Notes under the pieces: model-generated
Seen by the model: the letters and a program-made list of their open reading frames with translations, nothing else
The model's database searches: none
What the model was told of the DNA's origin: nothing
DNA from: Castor canadensis
Lineage: Eukaryota; Chordata; Mammalia; Rodentia; Castoridae
Length of the DNA: 64,000 nt
NCBI RefSeq assembly: GCF_047511655.1
Contig: NC_133396.1
Location: 128,969,490 to 129,033,489, forward strand
Reading direction: 5' to 3'
Position numbers and translations under genes: made by a program
Part shown: piece after piece, positions 55,917-64,000 of the stretch
How positions within the stretch are numbered: position 1 is the stretch's first letter
Layout of the letters: the number at the start of each line of letters is the position of its first letter

Positions 55917-57436
55917 CTCTCGGGTCTTCTTTTTTTTTTTTTTTTTTTTTCACATTTGGTACAATGTTTTATAACAATAGAAAGCAAATGCAAACACTAC
56001 ATGCTAACATGGACAATAAGAAACAACTCAGGGACATGAAACAGTGGGAGTGTGGCAGGGAGCACAGACCCCTCAATTAAGCTTTTTTCAATGGACCGCT
56101 GGCTGATTGGACTCGACCTGTTGCTTCAGCTGTGAGCCTTGTGTAATGGTGACAGAACAGGTGATGACAGAAGACCTCACAGCCCTACCCCAGGGCCTGC
56201 ATGGAACACATAAATATTCTGGTCTTCATAGAGCAGTGGGAGCTGCAGGTTTTTCCAGGGTCTATGTGTCCACAGCCACAGTGAACTCAGAGGTGCCCTT
56301 ATTGAGTTTTGGTGGTCTCAGTGGCTTCTTTCTGAAGACACTGCTAATTACATGACTGAACAAAGTCCAGTAGTTTCTTGGTGAGGTGGGCATCTGTGAG
56401 GGCACAGACGTTTGGATTTCCAAAAATCTTGGTCATAACTGCAGTTCCATAGGCCACTCTGCAAGAGCAGATGACATCAGAGAAGGATGTTCCCTTTTTT
56501 CTGGAATTCTAACCTCACTGGAGGCTTTTAATTAAGACCTTGTTCCTGTGAACACATTTGGGACACAACATATTGTCCTCCAGGTTCGGGGGTAGAAAAG
56601 TGCAGGCAGGAAGCAAGAACAGAGCACTAACTTTCCCTTTCTTCTCAGGTACCCAGGCTTGTCCAGCGTGAAACTGCAGTTGAACCCAACCATCAGTGTT
56701 TGCAGGAAGACTTCTCCCATGGACCACACACCACTTGTCACCATAGGCCACTCGTGGCAACTCTGTCTCCTGGGCCTCCTTATTCCCAGCATTGGCTGCA
56801 ATTCTGCCCCAGGAAGCCAACACTGCTTCAGGGGCAGATGTGGTCACCACAGTAGTACTGACTTCTTCATAGAGAACAGGGGGGTCTTCAAGAACAGACA
56901 ACTGCTCCTCAGGTACAGGGGCCACTTCAGGGGGGGCAGCCACCTCAGAAGGTAGCTTTTTCTTAGAGCTTTTTTGGGATGGTTCCCCCTGGCCTGCCTT
57001 TGATTTTCTTTGACCTGGTGTCTTCATCCTGGCCTCTTTTGCTGAGCTAGGAATATTCTGCAAGCAGTGCTTTTGCTGTGGGTAAGCATGTTCACAGAGT
57101 CGCTTATATGCCTCTAATTTCTGGCCTTTGCTGCTTAGCTTCAGCTGTTGGCACCAGGCCCGCAAAATATCCCTATGAATCAAGTTGACAGGTGGCAGTT
57201 CAGAAGGTAGGGGAGGAATTGGTATCTTTTTAGGTTCCTTTGAACAGGAACCCTTGTCATTTCCCACTGGTTTTGCTTGTTTTTTCCCCTTCGCTGTAGC
57301 TTTTGTAGAAGATGTGCTTGGTTGAGCAGGCCCTTGTTCCTCTTCTTCCTTGGACTTCTCTGAGCAGCTCCACTCTTTGCCTCTTGCATTCTCCATGCTC
57401 AGGAAAGGAACTTGAAACTAACTCTCAGTTCTTCTT
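55917..57436 (-). mobile_element. Processed retrocopy of DPPA4
   Basis: An intronless cDNA-like copy: coding frame 57396-56515, a 3' UTR of about 560 nt, a TATAAA hexamer at 55973-55968 and a 21-nt poly-A tail (poly-T at 55930-55950). Candidate target duplications CTCTCGGGTCTTCTT (55917-55931) and CTCTCAGTTCTTCTT (57422-57436) match at 13 of 15 positions. These are hallmarks of L1-mediated retroposition. No such copy is expected between ADORA1 and MYOG in human, so it looks lineage-specific (inference). Confidence 0.85.
56515..57396 (-). CDS. DPPA4: DPPA4-like protein from an intronless retrogene (open frame)
   Basis: DPPA4 is a chromatin-associated, pluripotency-linked nuclear protein that works with DPPA2. 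The 293-codon frame starts MENARGKEWSCSEKSKEE, aligning with an internal Met near the start of human DPPA4 (304 residues). It has a Lys/Glu/Ser-rich N-terminus (1-60), a SAP DNA-binding domain at about 68-106 (PPVNLIHRDILRAWCQQLKL), a basic, low-complexity linker (107-180) and the C-terminal DPPA2/4-specific domain at about 183-293 (TTSAPEAVLASW, WCVVHGRSLP, LEDNMLCPKCVHRNK). No frameshift or early stop is seen, although the gene has no introns. The stop (CAG TGA) comes two residues before the human end. It may be an expressed retrogene or a young processed pseudogene still open by chance; the sequence alone cannot decide. Confidence 0.85.
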   Translation of the reverse strand: MENARGKEWSCSEKSKEEEEQGPAQPSTSSTKATAKGKKQAKPVGNDKGSCSKEPKKIPIPPLPSELPPVNLIHRDILRAWCQQLKLSSKGQKLEAYKRLCEHAYPQQKHCLQNIPSSAKEARMKTPGQRKSKAGQGEPSQKSSKKKLPSEVAAPPEVAPVPEEQLSVLEDPPVLYEEVSTTVVTTSAPEAVLASWGRIAANAGNKEAQETELPRVAYGDKWCVVHGRSLPANTDGWVQLQFHAGQAWVPEKKGKVSALFLLPACTFLPPNLEDNMLCPKCVHRNKVLIKSLQ

Positions 57437-58795
57437 GTGTGACTGTCCCCAACGCAATGAGACCTCCTACAGTAAAGAATCACAGTGCTATTTGGTGAGC
57501 ACAAAGTCACATGGAAGGAAAAAGGCTCAGCTTTTGACAAGTATGAATTTGCTTTAGACGTCTGTGTTTTTTATCTTTTTCAAGTTAACCTCTGTTGAGT
57601 GCTTACATGGTCCAGGCACAGCTCCAGGTGTGTCACACATACTAGTTCATTCAAGACTCATGACTGCCCTGAGGGGGTAGTTTCTAGTATTATTCCCTTC
57701 TCACAAATGATGAAACTGACACACAGAGAAGTCCAGAGGTGAAGACTTTAAGTGGAGCAGCCTGGGCTCCAAATCCAGCAGCCTGGCTTCCATGCACTTG
57801 ACCACCTTGTGTGTAAACTTGAGCATCTATCTAAATTTCCTGGCACCTGTCCTCAGCAGGCTTCATTTCCAGGGGGCTTACTAAAGCGAAACTGAGTTAT
57901 GCTCCCCAGGAAGACTCAGCTGTCCTAGAATTTTAGAAAGCAAACTGGGCAGTACCTGTGTCCATTTTTCTGTTTCATGAAATGACTGAGACTGTCTTAG
58001 TTAAGATGCACCTTAACAAAGCACCCTCCATGGCTCCATTCATTACCTACCTGCCCTCATGGACTTCACTGATGCCTGGGAACTTGACCCACATCTTGCA
58101 CCGAGTGAGAGGAAGGAGCCTCTGCACACACTGCTAATCCAAGTGCTTTCATGCTGCTGTTAGCAATCTGTGCGTTTGCTCAGCTCGCTTCACTACTGTT
58201 ATTAATTTTTTAAAATCACAGACTTCAGTCCTGAGGTGTAGCCGAGTAGTTTATTGATTAATCATCTCAGTAGAAACAACATCAAAGCCTGGATGAAATA
58301 TTTAAAACCTCTTTTTAGTACATCAACTGGAAAAGAATGAAAGGCAAACTCAGAAGCCTGTAGTCACATGAAAGCAGGTCCCAGAGAGGGAACTCTTGCC
58401 CCAATGTCACAAACTTGCAAGACACTGAGGGCTTGTCCATGGCAGGGTCTCTAATAAATACCCCAGGATAAACCTTTAAATCTGCAAGCCAAAGTTTACC
58501 ATTCAGTACAAGGGCAAATTCAAAATAAATAGTGCTCTACCTGCCTGTCTTGAACCTGGCACTGACTGAGCCAAATGGAGATGAGCATCTCCCTGCAGCC
58601 TAGCCTGGGGTAGGTGTGCAGCCCAATCCACACTATCTTGGTGATTCAAAAAGTTCAAAGCCAAGAATGCATTTCTTGTAGTCCTGGGCTGGTAGCACCC
58701 ACAGATGTCTGGCAGTAGCACTGAACTGGAGGAAAGGAACCCCTTCAACCTAGGCATCAGAGAATAGCTGCAGATACAGTTCTGAGGAAAATGAG
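57437..58795. other. Non-coding stretch with a MIR
   Basis: 57590-57800 is a MIR in sense (CTGTTGAGTGCTTACATGGT, CCAGGCACAGCTCCAGG, CAAATGATGAAACTGACACA). The rest, including 57800-58795, shows no gene and no repeat I can assign. Confidence 0.6.
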
Positions 58796-59176
58796 TGTGT
58801 TAGTCAGTTCTCTGTCACTGTGACAAAATACCTGAAATAACATAAAAAGAGGAAATATGTATTTTGGCTCATGGTTTCAGACGTTTCAATCATGATCACT
58901 TAGCCCTGTCATTTTGGCATGTGACTAGGCAAAACGTCACGGCCCGGAGTGTGTAGTAGAGGACAGCTGTTCACTTCATGGTGGCCAGAAAGCAAAGAAA
59001 GAAGACATGGCAAGGGTCCCAATATTTCCTTGGTGCGGGGGGCGCCCCCCCAATGACCTTCCTTCCATGTGGACCCACCTCTTAAAGGTCCCACCACTTC
59101 CCAATAGTGCCATCAGCTGGGGACCAAGGCTTCAATTCATGAAGCTTTGGGCACATTTAAGAACCAAACCATAACA
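58796..59176 (-). mobile_element. Solo LTR of MaLR (ERVL) type, antisense
   Basis: Read on the + strand it runs TGTGTTAGTCAGTTC to ACCATAACA, the inverse of a 5'-TG...CA-3' LTR. It includes CACTGTGACAAAATACCTGA, TTTTGGCTCATGGTTTCAGA and CCCAATAGTGCCATCAGCTG. Flanks ATGAG and ATGAA could be a 5-bp target duplication (4 of 5 match). About 380 bp. It contains a 14-bp perfect palindrome of G and C at 59037-59050. Confidence 0.7.
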
Positions 59177-59640
59177 ATGAATTTACAGTGAAAAAAAAAT
59201 CACAAAACACAAAGAAACAAGAAACAAGACACTATGAGCAAAAGCTCACAAAGGAAAAAACTGAGAGCACAGGGGTCCACAAGCCAGGGCAATTCGGCTT
59301 CCAGAAGACAGTTTTGGTTGTCACAACTAGGTGAGTGGGGAGAAGAGGCTACTGATGTCCAGCGCATGGAGGGCACAGGGCCTATTAAACGTCCTGCATG
59401 CACAGGACAGTCCCTCACACCAGAGGTTTCTCTGGTCCACATGTCAATAGTGCCAATATTGAAGAAAGCCGAGACAGATAATCATACCAGCAAAGCTTCT
59501 TTCATATTGGAACTATTAGGGGGAAAGTACAAGTATAAACTGGAGGAAGCAGGAGAAGAAACTTAAAATATGAATAAAGAGCAAGGGACTATATTATCCA
59601 GGAGATTTGAAGAAGAACAAAATAAAATTTCTAAAAAGGG
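59177..59640. other. Unassigned stretch
   Basis: A/G-rich sequence with an open frame of 110 codons (59234-59566, +) without recognisable domain. It could be part of the following old L1, but I could not confirm it. Confidence 0.4.
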
Positions 59641-59849
59641 ATTGAGTAAAACAATTGAAATTTAAAATTCAGTGGAACAACCATTTTGGAAAATATCTTG
59701 AGATTGTCGATAAAATTGAAGATATACATAATAATCTATGACCTAATAATTAAATTTCTGACATTTAACCTTGAGAAGCCCATCCACCCGTGTTCAAGTA
59801 TACAACTCAAATACCCAACAAAATAGAATGGAATGAAAAATTATAATAG

Positions 59850-60172
59850 CTGGATGCCATGACTCATGCCTATAATCCTAGCTACTTGGGAGGCTGAGAT
59901 TGGGAGGATCACACTTGGAGACCAACCCTGGGCAAAAAGTTCATGAGGCCATCTCACCAACAAAAGCTAGGCATGGTGGCACATGCCTGTCACTTCAGGT
60001 ATTTGGAGCATAAATAGGAGGATTGCCATCCAGGCCAGCCCAGCCATAAATGCAATACTCTATTCAAAAAATAACTAAAGCAAAAGGGCTGGGTTATGGC
60101 TCAAGTTGTACAGTGCCTGTCTAGCAAGTGCAAGGCCCTGAGTTCAAATCCCAGTATCACCAAAAAAGATGA
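59850..60172 (+). repeat. Dimeric B1 plus ID composite SINE
   Basis: CATGACTCATGCCTATAATC and CATGGTGGCACATGCCTGTC open two B1-like monomers. TATGGCTCAAGTTGTACAGT, CTAGCAAGTGCAAGGCCC and GTTCAAATCCCAG mark the ID-like end. Confidence 0.9.
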
Positions 60173-60253
60173 AAAATTATAATATAGTCATCCAATAGAA
60201 TACCTCACAGAAATGAAAAATCAATGAGTCATGTTTGCAAATATGGATTAACC

Positions 60254-60476
60254 TTTTTTTTTTTTTTGATGGGACTGGAGTTTGAACTCTGAGCTTCAGG
60301 TTTGCCAAGCAAGCACTCTACCTCTTGAGCCACACCTCCAGTCCAGTTTGCTCTGGTTATTTGGAGATGAGGGTCTCATGAACTATTTGCCTGGGCTGTC
60401 CTCAAACCATGATTCTCCCGATCTCAGCCTTCCAAGTAGCTAGGATTACAGGCATGAGCAACTGGCACCCAGCTGG
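60254..60476 (-). repeat. B1-dID composite SINE, antisense
   Basis: Poly-T, TGGGACTGGAGTTTGAACTC, CTCTTGAGCCACACCTCCAG and ending AGCTAGGATTACAGGCATGA. Confidence 0.9.
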
Positions 60477-60562
60477 ATTAACCTTTAAACGTAATTTTTA
60501 ATAAAAGAAGCAGACCCAAAATATGTGTTCAGTATTAAGTTTAAAAAAATAAGCAAACATGA

Positions 60563-60786
60563 TGGGCACTGGTGGCTCACACCTGTAATCCTAGATACTC
60601 AGGAAGCAGAGATCAGAAGGATCAAGGTTTAAAGCCAGCCAGGCAAATAGTTCACAAGACTCTATCTCGAAAAAAAAAACATCACAAAACAGGGCTGGTG
60701 GGATGGCTCAAGTGGTAGAGCACCTGACTAGCAAGCATGAGGCCCTGAGTTCAAACCCCAGTATTGCCAAAAAAAAAAAAAGCAAG
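60563..60786 (+). repeat. B1-dID composite SINE
   Basis: GGGCACTGGTGGCTCACACC, CTCAGGAAGCAGAGATCAGA, GGATGGCTCAAGTGGTAGAG and TTCAAACCCCAGTATTGCC, with poly-A. One of the best-preserved copies. Confidence 0.95.
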
Positions 60787-61380
60787 ATAAGCAAACAAAA
60801 TTAGACATAACTGATGAAGCTATTTGCTTTTTGAAAAGCAAAGAAATGATTACATAACAGTGATGGACTCCTCTGGTGACAGGGGTAAGGGATCAAGAAA
60901 GGAAATATTGTGGTTTGGGGGGCCACTGGTGATGCTCCATTTCTAGGGTAATTACTTGGGTTTTTGTTTTATAATAGTTTAAATGTACATTTATATTTTT
61001 GTACTTTTCTGAATTGTGCTATATTTTCCCTATTTTAAAGATGTTTTGTAAATGAAGTGGACAGGTTTAATAGCAGGTTAGACAAAGCTGAAGAAAGAAT
61101 TGCCACACTGGAAGACAGATCTGAAGAAATTATCCAGAATGCAGTTCAGAGAGAAAGGAGGTGAGAAGTAGAAAAGAAAAATTAAATTGGAATTCTAGAA
61201 GTCAGGAGAAAGAGAAAGGGCAAAGGTGACATGTGATGAGTGAAAGATTGAGAACTTCTCAGAAGTGAAGAATTGATGACTGATAACAGTCATCTATTAG
61301 CCTGACTAATCATAACGGAATAAATAAAAAATAATCCACACCCCTAGAACATGTCACACTGAGACTTTCCAAATGTCTGG

Positions 61381-61419
61381 GTTTTTTTTGTTTGTTTGTT
61401 TGTTTTTGGCAGTAGTGGG
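61381..61419 (-). repeat. SINE end cut by the ERV insertion
   Basis: (GTTT)n and TTTTTGGCAGTAGTGGG are the inverse of an ID-like SINE tail and end. The usual continuation (GTTTGAACTC...) is replaced at once by the LTR edge. Confidence 0.7.
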
Positions 61420-61743
61420 TGTTAGGAAAAACACCACTCACAAAGAAAGCTCATGAGAAAAGTCTCACATCCAAGAGCAAGGTTTAATGACAGGCTCCAG
61501 TTGTCAGGCTGGCTGGGGAAAGATGGTGCAGCACAGACCTGGCTAGGCATGGCTTTTATAGAAGAGGGAGCTTGAGGAAGTTAGTGCGTGCACAGGAGTC
61601 TCCGTTAGGGGTAGAGCTGTCTTAGAGCAGGGGAGTTTCTGTTAGGGGTGGAGCGGCCTGGGGGAGGCTCCATTTCTCAAGAAGTGAAGCCTGAGGATGA
61701 AATGGCCACTGATTCTCAAAATGGTGACATTATTACTCTATCA
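61420..61743 (-). mobile_element. 3' LTR of a gammaretrovirus-like ERV
   Basis: The + strand reads TGTTAGGAAAAACACC to ATTACTCTATCA, the inverse of TG...CA. On the - strand a TATA box (TATAAAAG, 61560-61553) and an ATTAAA poly(A) signal (61488-61483) place U3, R and U5 in order. It abuts a polypurine tract at 61744-61760 (AAAGAAAAATGGGGGAA on the - strand). Length is 324 bp. Confidence 0.85.
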
Positions 61744-64000
61744 TTCCCCCATTTTTCTTTAATAATGATGAGGGTAGGAGCTGAGGATCGGGAATTGGGG
61801 TGAAGCTGGCCTCTTAGCTGATTCCTGCTGGCAGGGGGCACTGTATGGGGCGAGATCCTCAGACTCCTGCATCCTGGTGGGGGCCCTCATAGCAGTCCTC
61901 TGGATGGTTTTGGAGAGGTTGATATTCCTGGAGGTACAACTGGTTAAACTTTTGATTAGCAATAGCAGACATGTGGTCTAAGAGAAATCTTTGTACTGTT
62001 TTTATGATACAAGGGAGGAAGCTTAACAACAGGAGAGCAAGAAATATAGGCATTAGGATGGGCATTAGCCAGGAGAACCACTGTGAAATGTTATTCCTTA
62101 GAGGATTCCAAGAGTCCATTCCTTAAGAGGTGCTGTCACTGGGGGATCCCATTAAGCTTGACAGCAGTGGGTGTTGTGAGGATGACCAGATGAGAGCCAG
62201 TCCACCGAAGTCCCAATGGAGAGGGTCAAAGATCCTTTAGGAGAATAAGATCCCCTGGTTTGACAGAAATTGTTATAGGGTGGAGCAGGATCTGATCTGC
62301 ATGCTCTCTAAGAAGTTCCCTGAGAAGGTTAAGATAAGGTAGATAGTCAGCCAGAGGAGCAGGGTCTGTTGGAGGCAAGTTTCCTAAGAGAAATGGGTTG
62401 AAATACATTATTTCAAAGGGGCTCATGAAAGAAGGGCTTCAGGGGGGTGGTCCGGTGTAGTGGGTTTTTCTCATTTGCGGGCTTTCTCAGGTGTACTGGT
62501 TTGGTTTGTACCTTTATTGGGGGAGGGGAAACAATCTTGAGAGCATTTATTATGTAAGACCCAAATAGAAATATTAGAAGGAGCATAAAAAGGTGTTTGG
62601 TAAGGGCTGCATATCTAGGGATCTAGATTCTGCAAAATCCTGTAACTCCGAAGGAAGTTCTAAGCTGCTTTATGGTATGGGGGGTGGGAAATGGAGGACT
62701 GGGTCAATTTCCTCATGACTCAGGGAGTGAGTCTGTCCCTTTAAGAACACACTAGGTAGGTGACCTGTGGGAGGCAGGGGCTGACTGTCAGGATTTAGGT
62801 TAAATGTAACACTCTTGGATAAAAGAGAGCTCTAACTCATTATTTTATATAAATTTATATTTTTAACTTTGTAAATGTTTATACCATATTTAGATAAAGT
62901 ATAGACACAACACAGTTATAAGGTGGTCATTTAAGACACATGAGCAAATACATAAATGAACTCTGATTTAGTAGTACTTAAAGCTTGGCAAGATCAGCAG
63001 AAAACACAAATAATTTCTTTGACAAAATCTTTCTCTGTAACAGTTTTTTGTAGATGTTACTCAGAGCAGAAGAATATTAGAGAATTTGATTTTAGTTTGA
63101 CATGACCCTAAAAATCTTTTAGGCAACTCTTAGATTATAGTCAACTTTAACTTTATCACACGCCGGAGCTTTTTATTATACACTTTTAAAACTTACTCAG
63201 ACCTTTATATAACATACTAAACCCTTTGATGGCTTGTCTTCATCCCTCTTATTTGAAACAATCTTTAGGACAAACCCTTCTTTACAAAATCCTTTCTCGT
63301 CCAAAAAATCCATTCTTTTTTCCTTTAACTTCTCAAAAAAATACATTCAATACCTATCTATATCCTTTCCAGTTGTTTGCTTTGTAACTTGTATTTTAAA
63401 ATTAACTTTTATAAGAATTTTTAATTTATTATTGGGGCTGGAGCAACTAATTAGTAGCCCTTGTTGTTTTAAGGAATTTACATAGGCATAAGGACTCAGG
63501 CTTGAGGGGATATTGTTTTGGGTGTGGAAACTGTGAGGGATTTTTGAGCTTTATTTGAATAGGGAGGGCCAACCTGGCTCACCCTACACTCACCCCATCA
63601 GTCCACACTGTGGAATCTATTTGTTCCTAAAGGAGGGGGCAGCAGAAATAGCTGCCTGGGGGGAGGAGAATTTGAGCTTTTAGTTGAGATAGTAGATCCC
63701 ATCCCAGCAAAGGCACTGGAGTCTCAGGAACTATGAGGAAAGAATGACAGAAGAGGAGGTCTCCCCAAGAGCAGGCCAGAGGCCAGGTAAAATAGTGCTG
63801 TAGGTGCTGGCCAGATTTGCCCTGAGCAATAACTTTTGCCATTAGACTGGGGACCCAGAGAGAAAGGTAAAACAGAAAAATGAGCTCCACTGTCTAGCTG
63901 GAAAATGATCTTTCATTTTTCTGCCACTATGGCTACCTCAAGGCTCCTCAATGTTGATCCCAAGAAGTGGAGCGTGGATAGGAGGCTGGGACCCATCAGT
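61744..64000 (-). mobile_element. Defective gammaretrovirus-like ERV, internal 3' part (continues past window)
   Basis: In - strand order from the right edge: a frame at 63890-63627 matches the end of protease and the protease/RT border; about 1.2 kb (63620-62430) shows no pol that I can recognise, including an A/T-rich block at 62830-63480; 62470-62150 matches the integrase C-terminal region, with a stop and frame change; 62119-61859 matches the transmembrane anchor and cytoplasmic tail of envelope; then the polypurine tract and LTR. RT, RNase H, most of integrase and the envelope surface part are absent. It cannot encode an infectious virus. Confidence 0.8.

Larger units (their letters stand above)
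59641..61380 (+). mobile_element. Old L1 fragments broken up by three SINEs
   Basis: 59650-59850 (GGAACAACCATTTTGGAAAA, ACCTAATAATTAAATTTCTG) matches L1 ORF2/3' sequence. 60175-60250, 60480-60560 and 60790-61030 continue with 3'-UTR-like words. From about 61040 a piece resembling L1/HAL1 ORF1 coiled-coil sequence (GAAGACAGATCTGAAGAAAT, TTATCCAGAATGCAGTTCAG) follows, so at least two L1-related elements meet here. All frames are broken. Confidence 0.6.

Noticed and set aside
56659-56955. + strand frame of 98 codons
   Set aside because: Shadow of the DPPA4 retrocopy on the other strand.
50500-64000. MYOG, expected next to ADORA1
   Set aside because: I looked for the basic helix-loop-helix region and the protein's start and found nothing. 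The gene probably lies beyond the right edge.

Overview
This is a stretch of a mammalian nuclear genome, almost certainly a rodent. The evidence is split genes with GT-AG introns, a low density of coding sequence, MIR/L2/L1M relics, and about twenty copies of a composite SINE. That SINE has a B1-like left part joined to a tRNA/ID-like right part (motif GGCTCAAGTGGTAGAGC...CCTAGCAAG...GAGTTCAAACCCCAG) and an A-rich tail. It matches the B1-dID type found in castorimorph, sciurid and glirid rodents. A beaver-like castorimorph is my best guess, but the species is an inference.

Layout. 1-5.4 kb: the 3' two thirds of MYBPH (myosin-binding protein H) on the + strand, seven coding exons plus a non-coding last exon and a poly(A) signal. 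5.4-39.3 kb (or further): ADORA1 (adenosine A1 receptor) on the - strand, tail-to-tail with MYBPH. Its two coding exons (7037-7676 and 38351-38691) are separated by a 30.7-kb intron rich in transposon relics. They join exactly into a 326-codon receptor. GC-rich sequence at 39.0-39.9 kb probably holds alternative ADORA1 leader exons and promoters, and a separate CpG-rich block lies at 49.8-50.5 kb. The order MYBPH-ADORA1 and the convergent orientation match human 1q32.1; the next human gene, MYOG, was not found before the right edge.

40-64 kb holds no conserved host gene that I can recognise. It carries a 5'-truncated L1 (43.1-44.6 kb), a probable solo LTR (45.7-46.1 kb), an old L1 3' end (48.3-48.8 kb), an intronless DPPA4 retrocopy with an open 293-codon frame (55.9-57.4 kb, - strand), a MaLR-type solo LTR (58.8-59.2 kb), an old L1 broken up by SINEs (59.6-61.4 kb) and the 3' part of a defective gammaretrovirus-like ERV (61.4 kb to the edge).

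The most interesting items are the open DPPA4 retrogene, the chain of upstream ORFs predicted in the ADORA1 leader, a triplicated 15-bp unit forming the acceptor region of a MYBPH exon, an inverted SINE/purine repeat in the ADORA1 intron, and the mosaic ERV nested inside a SINE. I saw no new multi-gene system. Exon borders, TSSs and repeat limits were read by eye, so repeat edges are approximate.
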